Shown in pieces: positions 48,456 to 64,000 of a stretch of 64,000 nucleotides of DNA. The notes below the pieces were generated by a model. That model did no database searches. It was given only the letters and a program-made list of their open reading frames with translations, and was not told the DNA's origin. The DNA comes from Lethocerus indicus (Eukaryota > Arthropoda > Insecta > Hemiptera > Belostomatidae): positions 42,352,230 through 42,416,229 of the forward strand of contig JACDQD010000001.1 in the NCBI GenBank assembly GCA_019843655.1, given 5' to 3'. How positions within the stretch are numbered: position 1 is the first letter of the stretch; each line of letters opens with the position of its first letter. A program made the position numbers and the translations under genes.

Positions 48456-50599
48456 AGGCAATAACCACTGCGGATCTATCTATAATTATTTTAAGGTTAG
48501 CATATCAGCAGTGTGATAACCAAAGAAAATGAATCTATGGGTAACAGAAAATCATACTTTGTATTGTGAACTATTTTGTTTTTAATTGATTAAATAGTTG
48601 TGTTCTTTGACCGAAGTTCTACCTCAACAATGAGTGATAAGTGAAAAACTACGAATACCATAACTAATCCATGAATATGCGCGCATTAAAATTTAAATCG
48701 GCTTCAGTTCCTCTGTTTGAGTACTTCTCTAATAAACCAATAGCACTAGCCTGTAATAAATCGAAATTGAAAAACGAGCGGTCCTATCATAGATTTTTTC
48801 ATCGCACACATGTAGTTTGAGTATCCTTTCAATTCGTTCTTGCCGGTTGTAGGCGTATTTTTGAATTTATTATAAGTACATCTCCAAATTTTGTAGCACG
48901 TTTCGAGCACATTTTTCTCGCGCATTTTCGAGCCTTACAACGAGCGGGACACGGTACGAGCAATATGAATTATGACGAGCTGCGTGTCCGCCATCGTGAA
49001 GTTAATCGATCGTTTTTACCTTGACCGTGTCGCTAATCGCTCACGATTCCCCGAAACCAACAGGGTCGACCGCTACTTCGAACCCGACTTATTTTTGTAA
49101 CAAAAAAAAATCGTTAACAATTAATCGATAATTATTTAGTTATTTCAAATTCGCACCAAATTGGCCACCTCCGAGGAGGACGCGCTATTGCGCGGGTTTT
49201 CTCAATTTGGAGTGTCGCTCGTCCAATTAAATTAATTGGTCATAAAAGTAAGTTTATATATATATGTTGTAAATATATATTGTAAAAGTGGCGTAATATT
49301 CATTAATTTTCGGCTTTTATTTCTTTCAGATCCCGAATTATATGCAACAATGTACCCCACGGTTGAAAAGTGGAAGAGAAATATTAATAAAAAATATATT
49401 AACAATGATTAAACTTTCATAACTTCGACATTTCAACATTCGACTTGGTATCCGCTTTAATATAAATATGTAGGATGAAACACTATGAGTGCACATTGAC
49501 AACTCTTAATTGATCAATTTCGTGCCTTTTCTGATTTGTGTACGGTGGTTTCGGCGTATTAACGTTGGCAACCAATCGACATCGTCCATTCAATTAATTG
49601 ATACAAATAGGTCGTAATGTCGGAAACAAACGATTGACCGATCATGTCGGAAAAGCGACTGTATCTCCGCTAAATGCTGATTAAAGCCGAGGGCCGTAAT
49701 TTGCGGAGCTCAATTAACCCCGAAACACCCTATAGAAGCCGGTTCGATGGTTTGTACTTCAAGAACAGCTTTCCTATAATTGGCAATATTCTCATAATGA
49801 GACCGAATCCGAAATAAAGAGGGAATAATGAGGTCCATATAGCTTTCCAATTACCCTACTTTAAGTAGACAGAAAGGCCAAGTATTTATTTTGCTTCCAC
49901 TCATATTTATTGCAAAAGATATAATTTTTTAAATTCAAGAAAAAGTACGTAAACTGAAGCTGTAATAACTGCAGTGCAACGTAAAAGGTTAGGGTGAACG
50001 TTAAATTTTTACCCACCTCACGGTCCACACGGCAAAATACAAAATTTTGATTTTCTCGATGTTAAATCGGTTTCGGGTTCTCGCCACGACGGATATCTTA
50101 AATTTAAAAAAGTAGGAAATCTCAAGTAGTCTGAAGCACACACTTGGGATCGGTGTGGAGTCGATGAGGAATGAAACGCCTGTGAAATTAAACGGAGTTC
50201 CCCCGTCCGGGTTAAGAAAACGGCGCCAGCGTCTGAAATGAGTTCGGGGACGTTAGCCCACAAAAATTAAATATTAAACACACTGCGGGAATTAGGGTAG
50301 TTTAGCGTTATGATGTTGGGCCCGGGGGTGGTGGGGGTTGTGTAGGCCGCCCGAACGTTATTAATAAACCGTTTAATATTAATTTCCAGTAATTATTGAG
50401 GCCTTGCCCCTTAACAGACGGAATTTTCACCCCCGGTTTCCACCCTCCTCCTTCCTACGCTGAAATTAAACCGAATAAACCTGATAAAATAATTGTATAC
50501 ATTGTCATAAATTGTCGCTAATTAACTAACGGTAGGATCCCTTTATCTGGGTCCGAACACGGTCCCTGATAAAGGAATGGGCAAGTGTTCCGAGACGTC

Positions 50600-50690
50600 G
50601 GCACCACACAGCACAAGAAACTCCGTGTTGTGGTCTCCGAACACAAGAAAAATCCCCGAATAGCAGGAGGGGTTTAGCAGAATTACGCGA
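50600..50690 (-). repeat. Family C MITE-like fragment
   Basis: The reverse complement of 50640-50685 reads GCTAAACCCCTCCTGCTATT, CGGGGATTTTTCTTGTG, matching the family C left end at 1240-1275. Confidence 0.5.
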
Positions 50691-50984
50691 TCCTACCGCA
50701 ATTTCATTAGTGGTAATTCAAGTTCTTCGCCCTGTTACTTTTATAAATACTTCGACCGACCCCGAAGGAATAATTTATTTGCGGTATCGAGAATAAATAT
50801 TTTTTTAACAGTAACTAAGTGTAATTTCTCCGTTTTTTTTTCATTGTAAGCAATTTACTTACTTAATGACGACGTAGTGTCCAGCTTTCTTCCTAACTGA
50901 TAAACCAGGGAAGGTACTGAATATAACGTCGTATATATCTAATTGTGAATACAGACGTACATTATATAACATTTGTGGGTTGCT

Positions 50985-51330
50985 TATTCTTTTTTATTTC
51001 TTGTAAGAATCAACGTTTATGATGATATGTACAATCGCGGAGTTATTTTATAGCACTTTTTGGCGTGTATCGGGGCTACAGACCGAGGAGATCTCTTGGC
51101 CAGTGAGGCTTAAGCCTGCGTCGGGAGAGGGGGGGGGATAACGGATGGGTAACGGAGCGAGAAGAGAATGAAACTTTAGTAATCGGGATTTTATAACTTG
51201 GTCGACTGTCGGTGTTGTCGAGCGGTGAAATATACCGGGGAGGAATTAAGGACGGCTCGATTTGAATCTCCGGACGCGAGCGAAGTTGTATTTCTCGGTG
51301 TTCATTCTAACCGTCCCCGTCTTAAATCAT
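50985..51330 (-). mobile_element. Jockey-like LINE fragment
   Basis: The + strand shows GAGATCTCTTGGCCAGTGAG, GGATAACGGATGGGTAACGG, GTCGACTGTCGGTG and GAATCTCCGGACGCGAGCGA in the order of the longest copy, plus its 3' end CTTTTTATTTCTTG...ATCAACGTTTATG. Frames are broken. Confidence 0.76.
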
Positions 51331-51612
51331 GGAATATAACGCGGACTCTAAATCTAGGAAGTGGAAGTGTCGCAAATAATAGGCAATCCCCATTCGAAGA
51401 GTTTTGTTGAACCGATTGGGCGGGGAAGGCGGGCGGGTGGGGGGAGATTGAAATAGTTAACAATATTTGGCGCGGGCCGCCGAGATAGGATCTCTGTGGG
51501 AGGGTGAGGTGGGCTCTCGTCCATCGATCCCCCCGACAGGGCTCCTCCTCTAGCCGCTCGGGCCCTTGGCCCGCCACGGAAAACTCCCCCGCGTCATATT
51601 TCTTTGTTGCAG

Positions 51613-51815
51613 CGCCCGCATTTTATGTCAAGAGCCCAAACCCCAAAAGGAACGAAGGGTTTAAACCCCTAGCGATATTTCCCGACGGCTCCTACACCCG
51701 GCACTATTGTCTCGACCCCGCCTTACAGAACGATAACGACGACGACGGGGAGAAGTCTGAATGGGCCTCTGAGAAACACCCTCGACTATTTCAACCAAAA
51801 CAAATATATTACTAA
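51613..51815 (+). CDS. Weak candidate exon, unidentified
   Basis: The acceptor TTCTTTGTTGCAG ends at 51612 and would be phase 1, the phase the Gfrl-like transcript needs. The open frame (APAFYVKSPNPKRNEGF..., then an acidic NDNDDDGEKSEWASEK stretch) runs 67 codons to a stop at 51815. There is only one cysteine, no good donor, and no resemblance to a second GFR-alpha domain. Chance is quite possible. Confidence 0.15.
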
Positions 51816-52079
51816 GGAAGGGGAAGCGCCATAGAACACTTTTTATAATAATAATCATTCCGCATTATTATCACAAACTCCCTGTAGGATCGAGTGTCAC
51901 TATGTGAATCTCGTCTCCACCCCCCATCCGTAGGATTAAACGCCACTCCCCTAGAATGTATCAGTTAGAAAGATTCTTCGAGACTGTTCGTAATATTCCT
52001 AAGAATAAATGAGCGAAGGGTTCCGCGCCAGAACTTGAATTATCACCGACTTACGGTAGGATGGTGTAATAATGTGGAA

Positions 52080-52240
52080 ATATCGTCGGTTACCGGGAGT
52101 TGACACACTGCTATTACGAGATCTTTTCTGTGTTTGGAAACCACCAGAGCGAGCTCCACTGGAAGGATTATTGCCCTTTCTTGGAACATACTTCGGCACC
52201 TTTGAACACTTACCGGGTCCGGCTCGAGTCGAAAGTTAGC
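52080..52240 (+). repeat. Family C MITE-like copy, degraded
   Basis: GGGAGTTGACACACTGCTAT, GTTTGGAAACCACCAGAGCG and AGCTCCACTGGAAGGAT, TTGCCCTTTC match inverted segments of 6340-6540. Confidence 0.55.
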
Positions 52241-53774
52241 GAACACGACAATTACTACTTTGAAAGTAATAAATTATACGCTCAGCGGTTAGAGTAATCG
52301 TGATTCAAAATTTCGACTTTGAAGAGCTCCGCTATTTCAGCTCAAAACGAGTTGGTTATATAACGAACAGATTTAAGGATTCTGACAAGCCAAGCTTGTT
52401 TCCTCCCAATTTATCAACAATAATGATAAAGTGGTGGGAAGTAATGGAGTGGAGGAAGAGTGAGGGAAGGAGATCTAAAGAACATCTAGAACTAAGGGCC
52501 ACGTGGTGTCGAGAGCCGGCCGCGAGTTCCACGGAAAGCGGAGTTTCGTCCGCTGGGTTCGAAAAACGTACAACAATCTTAATCTAGATATATATCTCTT
52601 AAACTGTCAAGGGCCGTTCCATTTTCCGCGCCGATTCCAATTGCGCACGGTGCGCTTGTATTTCCGCCCAGGATAGTCGAGTTGTTCATACGCTTTTGAA
52701 CCATTACATTATAATTGACGAAGCTTTCGTTACCAGAAGGGGGAGGGACGAGGATCGAAGTACGATGGGAATACCGCTCGAGAGCTATAACAACTTAATA
52801 AACTTGTTTGAAATTTGTTATAGATTCTTCAGGATTTCTTAAAACAGTTTTTGTTTTGAAATGCGGAAAATTGATAGGACTGAGTTCTTCAGCGCAAAAT
52901 TCCTTGATTGTTACTATATTTTGCTACTGCATTGGTACATTCCGGGTTATGTACGGTTATATCATTAATAAGATTTCAAAATGTAGGAACTTGATAATAG
53001 TTCTTCGAAGAGGAATTTCTAGATTTTTGTGCTATATTTCGCTACGGCATTAATTGCGCGTTACACGAGATTATCTATTCCATTAAATTTCTTTATTATT
53101 GTCGACCGTTCCAAAGGTTTGTGACTAAACGGGTTGTTAATTTTCTGTCCCGAATCGCAGAAATCTCGAGTTGGTCCGGTTCGGAAGTTGTTAATTATTT
53201 GCCTTTTCAAGGGTCAAAATTGTAAGTCCAGTTGTCAGCGGAAGCGAAACGCGGCGGCGATGAAATATCTGGCGGAAAATGTGGCCGTCTCCGTGGGCTT
53301 AAATTATTCAACGAAATTCGGTGTCGTTTAAACCCCTCGGAGTAATTCGGCGGGGGCGGGCGTTTTTCCGATTTGGAAAATCCCCCGAGTAGCGGAAATC
53401 CTGGTTAAATATATTTAGAAGCGGCAAATATTTGTCTGGCGAAACGTAGCTATTAAAGAAATCATTCTCCTCCTGTTATGACCTCGTAATGAACGCTACA
53501 AACGGTATTTCGGCCGGGGAGAATAAATTTAGACTGCACGAGTAACAAACAAAACATTTCCTTAAGCTTTCTCATATTGGAATTTTTTGTTTCTCGTTTA
53601 TAGGATTTTTGTAATTAAATTAATTTTTAGTCGAAACTATGATAGATATTTTATATTATTTTCGAAACTCCCGTTTGTCCGCGACCTCGCCATGCAAAAA
53701 TATAACAAATTCCACTTTCGAATCCATCATGATCCTACGGTTCAAACCCTACTATCTCTTGACATCGAAGGCGA
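52241..53774. other. Non-coding stretch, nothing recognised
   Basis: Only short frames without recognisable motifs. Confidence 0.45.
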
Positions 53775-53985
53775 TCCTTACAGACGCCTGAAAAGGTAGT
53801 GGTCGCGTGATCTAAACATACCGGATAAAATAAATAAAAAACATTTTTAAAAAAGGAGAAAGTGGTTTTCTCCTCCGTTATTCTCTATACGTTAATAGCG
53901 CTACCCGACAATCAATGTCGCTAGTATTGTGTTTTACAGTTGTGGCAATAAAACTGGTTAAAAAATATTATTTTGGGTTGAAATT
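53775..53985 (+). repeat. Repeat D copy 2
   Basis: CTTACAGACGCCTGAAAAGG, GGAGAAAGTGGTTTTCTCCT, CCGTTATTCTCTA, AATGTCGCTA and TTTTACAGTTGTGGCAATAA match 14311-14515. Confidence 0.72.
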
Positions 53986-54559
53986 AGAAAAAAACAGTTA
54001 ATTCAGTGTGCCACCGGAAAATGGTTAGCGCCGCATACCGAATGGAGTTATATCGGAATTTTGCTTCAATATCTCGTTGGCCGTGCGGCTGGGAGCCAGG
54101 AACGGCGTTTGAGTACGAGACGCCATTACGGGACCACTTTAGAGCGCTCACACAATGCGGACCAAGTGTTTTTTCTTCCGAGCGATCCACTATCGCCGTA
54201 CAATTGGATTAAGGTTTTCCTTCTCGGACGTTCCCCCTAACCGTCGGTAGAGACAAAACCGAACGCTTCTACCGGACGCGGCTACGGCCCCGTTGTTCGG
54301 AAACGAGGAAAATTATTTCCCTATCGAAAGTCTTGGTTGAGAAACCGGTGGCGGTAATAAGCGCGTGATGAAGATGATATAAATTAGTTCCATAATATTA
54401 AGGAATACGCCGCCAGGAAGTAGTAGGTGAGAAAAACTGTCCCTGATACCAACAAGACGATTGAATGTGCTAAAAAACTAACTTTCCGGATCTCAGTCTT
54501 TTTATATATACTATATTCTGTCTAGTTAAGACGAACGGATATGAAAGTTCGCATTTTTC

Positions 54560-55020
54560 ATTTATTTTACCCCCAATTACCTAAAACCGTAGTCCGTTCA
54601 ATATCATAATGCAGCGATTTTCTATATTCAGTGCACTAATATCGTAAATAATTATATACCGATGCGACTAATTTGAACATAATTATGTATTATTGATCGC
54701 CCGTTTAGTGGGGCGAATTTAATTAGGTACATCAAAGCCACGCTTGATGTTTGACCCACAATATTTGGACGCCACATCGGTTTAATATAGCTCCGGCAGC
54801 GAGCGATTTATTATTATTATTATTTAATTATATAAGAAATATTAAATAGGACTGTATATGTGTGTGCGAATATACTGATTTTAGAGTGAATATAGTACTT
54901 TTACAACTCTCGAATATTCCATAGATTTAAAAATTCTCCGGGTGTTTTTACTTAAAACTCGTTCGGAAATTATTCTGGAAAAGTGTTCTGGGGCTGAGAT
55001 AGTTCTGGGTCTATTTTAAA
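54560..55020 (+). repeat. Family A repeat copy 5
   Basis: AATGCAGCGATTTTC, CTTGATGTTTGACCCACAAT, CCGGTGTTTTTACTT-type end segments match 10500-10720 and 41150-41440 at reduced identity. Confidence 0.62.
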
Positions 55021-58010
<2,990 letters not shown>

Positions 58011-58079
58011 CTATCTCTACTACGGCGAACGGTATTGATTATGGACTTTATTTGGTCGTCATCGACTTTTTTTTTCGGC

Positions 58080-58430
58080 CGCTGGACGACCAGAGCGCTC
58101 CTCGTCTTCTACGTCTTGACAAATTACCCTAACGGAATATAGCAAACCATTATGACACTGACGTTCTTTTGTCAAGTAACTTTGTGTAAGTTGCTATGCA
58201 TATTTACCTTTACGAAAATAAAAACGCAAAATATGACGATAAAGTCAGTGTTGTTTCGCCATATTTCATTTGGTGCCAAACAGACGCTATAAAACGGATC
58301 GGGTCAATTTTCCTACTGAATGTTCCATTCACTACCAATGAATAACATATCAGAAGACCTTATCAGTTCGAAGATGTAAACATGCGTAAAAATACAAATA
58401 ACGCCATCTATCTATCGGTGAAAGCCGCTG
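58080..58430 (+). repeat. Repeat F copy 2
   Basis: Same ordered blocks as 38560-38850, with about 60 extra bases in the middle. Ends at CATGCGTAAAAATACAAATA and ATCTATCGGTGAAAGCCGC. Confidence 0.75.
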
Positions 58431-59606
58431 ACTTAGATGCCTGGACTAATATTTTTCTTGACGTAACATTGAGGACGGATACCATCCCAAAATGGCGGAC
58501 AGAACCGAGCCGTAAGGGGAACGCAAACACGGGGAATCGTCGTCGGCTACAGTCAGCGGGGACGGCACTATCACAAATCTCGGTAAAATACACATAAAAC
58601 CCATATCTAAGAGAGAACCGGGAGCTCTTTCTATCCGGCAGCCTTGTTTATTCTAGATGATTACAACGGTCGGAGTCGCGTGGGGGCGAGCTTAATATTT
58701 ATGGGAGCTTCTCCGGCATCCCGACAATACACTCCTTTCGGTGCGACGCTATAACAATATCCCAAAGGAAGTACGTCTATAATGCCGGAGGAATTTTCCA
58801 CAATAGATTTCCGAGGCGAGGCCTCGCGAGCCCACTTTCGTGTGCGTCGAAAACCTCAATATTCGGTCTCATAACGCGTACTCTCCGTACGCAATATGCA
58901 ATTTATCGAAGTACTTGTGTCCCTTAAGGTACTTGTCTTGTCCGACCGGTTCGGCCTGAGAGAAAAGTGCGCAACAGTGATGTATTCCAAACCGTCGGCT
59001 AAATTAAAAAAATGTCATGTCCGCCCCGATGTTCAATAATTCAGAAATTCGATAGGGCGCCTAGGTAATATAAAGGCAGGCGCTCTCGCACGTACGCGAT
59101 TGCTGTGGGCCATCTAAAATACTCGTTTTGCGGGGACCCTTTACGACAAAATACCGGTTGCGGCACTTGTCACTGACGCTAGTCACTTATTCCTGCGCCG
59201 GCTGTTATTTCGATGTAAATAATAATATATATAATGGACTTCTTCGCCAGTTGCCATCTTTGGGAGCTATCTCGCCTCGGGATAAGTGTAAGATAAATCA
59301 CGAGATAATCGTGTAATACGGACCTAATGAGGTTCTGCCCGCTGAAACTGAATAATTACTCCTTTCTACGTAATTGCCCAAACCCTTAACTTTCGCAGGA
59401 TATATCGCTTCTCGCCTATTCGGCAAATTGGTTAGTCCGGGGATTGAATTCTTATATACGTTATAAAAATATAACTACGGATATTTATATATATATAGCT
59501 GGCCCGCTGGGGTTCGGAATACCGTCGTTCGTAAGATGTTTCTATCTTTCTCGGAAACAGAAGAACACCGCAAGAATGATGGCAAAACTAATGGCGTTCC
59601 GTGTAT
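58431..59606. other. Non-coding stretch, nothing recognised
   Basis: No exon or shared repeat was seen. Confidence 0.45.
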
Positions 59607-59874
59607 ATGACACCGGGAAAGAAAAAACCGAAAGGCCCCAAAGGACAACTTACACAGCGCGGTTACCAGAACTTTGTTGTCAGTCTGTATAAAACGGTTG
59701 AAGAACAGTTTTGCGAGTTTTTTCAGTCTTTATTTTAATATCCACAAGCCCGGTTTCATAAAAAGGACGACTGTGGGGCCCGACGGTGAAACTCTAATTG
59801 AAAAACTTCTGGAACAATCGGCAAACAAAAAATACGATATAAATATGCAACGGCTTTTCCAGTTTGAAATGTAA
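59607..59874 (+). pseudogene. Possible broken small gene or retrocopy, unidentified
   Basis: ATG at 59607 opens 43 codons (MTPGKKKPKGPKGQLTQRG, then YQNFVVSLYKTVEEQF) to TAA at 59736. The next frame continues as KPGFIKRTTVGPDGETL, IEKLLEQSANKKYDI to a stop ending at 59874. AATAAA follows at 59892. The two pieces overlap at GAGTTTTTTCAG, which could be a frameshift or an acceptor. The composition looks protein-like, but I recognise no family. Chance remains possible. Confidence 0.25.
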
Positions 59875-59897
59875 ATATTTTCTCAGAATGAAATAAA

Positions 59898-60999
59898 CGC
59901 GGTCTTATGAAAATATTAACAAAACATTAAAAAAACAGATTGGATCTCCATGGTCCGTGCTCGATATCGGAGATGGCGAATCGTATCCAGCCTACTACTG
60001 AGGACCGGGACATCGAGAATGATCGAGTGAAATTTTAACATGATTTATAAAGCCATCGTCATTTATAAATGCCGTCATCATCAAAGCTGTATATTATGAT
60101 TGCGTTATTCTAATAAAATGTCTACAACTTATGCAATATCTTTAAGTACCGTTTCCGTTGGCTGGAAAGTTGTCTCGCCCTACCTCTCCCTTAAGTAAAA
60201 AGTTTGGTCGAACGTTCAAAGTCCGGAAAATTGTTGTCCCCCCCCCAGGGAATACACTTTAAATGGTGAGTGGGAGGCGAGTTCCGGAACCGTTTAATAA
60301 AACAATAGCTTCTGACAGTTTAAAAATATTTCCCCTTTCCTCGGGCCGCTACTCGGTCTCGATTTCCCTCGAACGCCAGATGAAATTAGAACTTATCGCA
60401 GACTTATAACAACTATCCTAAAGTGGGCCCAACCAATTTACCCCCATGCTTAACCGATGTTGCTTAACCGAGGGGGTCGCTGTCCGACTTGGGGCATGCT
60501 TTTTATTTTCACTTCTACTACTAATATACATACTGATATAACCTTCAAGGTTTACACTTATTTATTATTTTGTTTAAACATTAAGGAATATTTTTTTCAG
60601 GAAGAATTTAATATATATCTTAAATATATTCCACATATATGAGGTAGCATTTACACAAGTAAATACACTTCGACCTCTCAGTTATATTTCGCGCTCTAAT
60701 TTTCCCTCACACAATTTTCGGATCGTTCGGCAGGTTTCACCCCCTCTAAAATCTCGCTCCTATTCGAAAATCCAACGAGACCAATCCGAGTAACGGATAA
60801 TGAGATTTCTCCGTTTCTACGACGCTCTTCAAAGTATCTCGGTTTAATGTAAGCGCCGAACGTATTCGGAACTTCGATCGGGCTCGCGAATCGAATATGG
60901 AACGCCTTCTTACATTTGAATCCGCTGGAAAGACTTCGCCGGTGCATACTAACTATCCGTTAAGCCGTGGCCGTGGGTTCGCTGGGCCCGTACGGTGGA
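59898..60999. other. Non-coding stretch, nothing recognised
   Basis: Short frames only. Confidence 0.45.
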
Positions 61000-61430
61000 T
61001 AGGATTTTTTCTTTTTATTTATTGTACAATCAACCTTTACGGTTATAGGTAGAATTGCGAAATATTTTTATACGAGTTCCTTCTTCAGATAAAGAAGCCA
61101 CCCGGTGATGGCACTTTTCGACGTGTATCCGGGCTGCGGAAACTTTCTAGGCGTTCAGACCGCCGCTTAAGAGAGGCGATGGTTTCATGAAACGAATTAG
61201 GACGAAGAGTGAGACGGGAATGAGACCCGGTTTAGTAACCGGGATTTTATAAATTCGTAAACCGTCGGCAGGTTGAATAGCGGCAAGAATACATTTGGAC
61301 AGGGTTGACGACGTATCACCTCGGCCTTCACACTGCATCGCCTGCACCAGGATAAGATATTGAAAAGTTGTTCCCGGAGGTTGTCGGTCATAATTGCGGA
61401 CTTTTGTTTGGAACTAAGACAGATGATAGG
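61000..61430 (-). mobile_element. Jockey-like LINE fragment with internal deletion
   Basis: The minus strand gives DNLREQLFNILSWCRRCSV, matching NLQEHLSNIQSWCRRW of the 1715 copy, then jumps to NLPTVYEFIKSRLL, matching NIPTVDEVAKSRFL. Roughly 120 residues between are missing. The 3' end TTTTTATTTATTGTACAATC lies at about 61013. Confidence 0.8.
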
Positions 61431-61925
61431 AAACAACAAAACGTGTTAGGACTTACTGAGTCTGTAAAAGGACGTTCAGAGTAAATTAGTGGCCCCTTAA
61501 GGGCCTCGGACGGGGACACCATTAACCCCTACCCTGCGCACCCTGCTAGTAGTCGGTAGTTGATATTTCAACGGGGCGTTTTGGTTGGCCCCCCTTGAAG
61601 GCCGTTAATGGAGGCAAGGTCCCGGGTTAATATTTAAGGATCGGTGCTGTCGGCGGTAGGTGGATAACGCGTCGGCCCCATACACAATTCAGAACCTCCC
61701 TAACCGCATAATAGATATATCGTGTCCGTGGGACACTGAGCATCGAATTCGTTCGCGGCAATCCGGGAATTATTCAGCGAGATATTCCCGGTTTCCGATT
61801 AGACCTACATTACGATATTCGAACCTACTTAAAGGACCCGCGATCGGGAACCGAAAGTCCCACTTTTTATAATACGGCCTTACACTATGAAATAGACGAG
61901 AATTATTACTTCGCCCCTTCCAATT

Positions 61926-62003
61926 TATAAGTTAAAAAAGGTCTCTAAGAAGGATTTAATCGTTGAATAAGAACACTGAAACATATTCTAGGGAGCACGA
62001 CCG
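61926..62003. repeat. Repeat H copy 2
   Basis: TAAGTTAAAAAAGGTCTC, AAGAAGGATTTAATC and GAGCACGACCG align with 45238-45310. Confidence 0.42.
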
Positions 62004-62394
62004 CGAGTAGCGTGTCGCCCAAGGCTCAACTGTCTCCTCCTTTTGTCTGAATTTAACGGAGACGAGATATCGCGGAAGAGATAGCCGTTGTCGAAGCGAA
62101 TAATGACGGGGCCTAGGCCGCCCACTAAGTTGCTGGCCGCTAAGAGTGCTGTGTACAACCGGAGCCGCAACCGGTCTAGCCTAGGAACGAATCGGCCTCT
62201 AGAGACCGGCCTAGAAGTACTGAATAGTGGCGATTTTAAATAGCGCATTCGTTTTCCATATACAATAACAAATCTTTATCTCATTTTATCAACGAAGCAT
62301 GGTACCGAAACAGGGTTTAGTTAGCTTTCTCATATTTTTCCCATTTCATCTTTTAATTATGTTTTAATTGCCCTGTTATTAATTTACAGAGCAG

Positions 62395-62564
62395 TCAATC
62401 TGACAAGACGCTTCATCTTTTGTCGACAACACGGCCCGTATCTCTGTAGATTAATTAACGGTTCCGAGCAAAGCTACAACCTTTGTGCCGAACAAGCTAG
62501 AGGACATCAACCACTGAAATGCTTGGAACTGAAGCGACACAAACCTAGCGATGATTTGAAATAA
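62395..62564 (+). CDS. Weak candidate terminal exon, unidentified
   Basis: An acceptor at GCAG (62394) preceded by TTATTAATTTACAGA would give phase 1. The frame runs 55 codons, NLTRRFIFCRQHGPYLC to LKRHKPSDDLK and a TAA at 62562. It has four cysteines but not the GFR-alpha spacing and no hydrophobic tail. Chance is likely. Confidence 0.12.
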
Positions 62565-62695
62565 TTCGAATAAATCGGTTCAATAGATAACTGAGATACC
62601 AAAGCCTTATAGGTTTTATTCGGCTAATTTTCATGTTGAAATACTGTGAGATTATTTTTCCTTTATTTATATTTTACATACCGTAATTTCCTTTG

Positions 62696-63596
<901 letters not shown>

Positions 63597-63649
<53 letters not shown>
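63597..63649. repeat. (AT)n microsatellite, about 26 units
   Basis: Perfect AT run. Confidence 0.95.
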
Positions 63650-63653
<4 letters not shown>

Positions 63654-64000
63654 TATATTAATATATAAAGTGGGCAGTATAAATTGAGCGCGGGACAGGG
63701 GGATGTATAAATGAGATGGGGAGTGGGAAGGCTATTAAAGGGAACGACCGGCCCTCTATCGCTTATGGTCACACAGCTAAAACACCCAATTTAGATTCCC
63801 CTCAGAGCCCAGGCCCGAGCAAATGAACAATTAAAACCGCCTTTTAGTTTCCTATTTTTACGGGCGTTCCCATCCCATTTTCCCCCACCTCATCATGCTA
63901 TTATTATAATATGAAAGTTGGTTTGAGACAAGGCATGGTTGAAAAGGTTTCTTGGGTCCCGTGCGTGATGTATCCCTTTAGGCTTCGTGTTTTCTTTTTT

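Larger units (their letters stand above)
44171..50599. other. Non-coding stretch, 6.4 kb
   Basis: Repeat H at 45238-45310, a G run at about 45842-45851, a family B echo near 47366 and a (TA)n run at 48399-48451. No coding exon was recognised. Confidence 0.45.

Overview
The window is eukaryotic nuclear DNA, almost entirely non-coding, most likely from an insect or other arthropod. No bacterial-style gene packing is present. Open frames are short and mostly random, dinucleotide microsatellites are long, and many degraded dispersed repeats recur in both orientations. CG dinucleotides are common, so strong methylation-driven CpG loss is not evident. I cannot name the species.

Only two segments look like exons of a conserved gene, both on the + strand: 24863-24982 and 35425-35595. 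Each has a good splice acceptor and donor, and every junction is in phase 1. Joined, they encode one ten-cysteine domain of a GDNF-family-receptor-alpha-like protein (arthropod Gfrl type), split by a 10.4-kb intron. No signal-peptide exon, second receptor domain or GPI-anchor exon was recognised, so the window probably lies inside a long gene with large introns. The left 24.9 kb and right 28.4 kb are then intron or flank.

The rest is repeats. (1) A jockey-type LINE: one 5'-truncated copy with reverse transcriptase residues (1590-2566, minus) and seven more degraded fragments; seven of the eight are antisense to the receptor gene. (2) A Penelope-like or retrozyme-like family (family B) at 635-1130, 21600-22090, 22190-22650, 23276-24610, 26700-27020, 38085-38270 and 44040-44170. 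It carries a hammerhead-ribozyme-like core, and one copy carries about 13 tandem 70-bp units, each with a CTCF-like motif. (3) Family A at 8256-8712, 10448-10893, 10905-11392, 41060-41440 and 54560-55020; the first two form a long inverted repeat. (4) Family C, a MITE-like foldback of about 200-240 bp. (5) Smaller repeat families D, F, G and H. (6) Two tRNA-like SINE B-box remnants. (7) Long (TA)n, (CA)n and (TC)n tracts.

The best candidates for something undescribed are the family B element (ribozyme-like core plus CTCF-like 70-bp array just upstream of receptor exon 24863-24982) and the inverted family B copies enclosing that exon.
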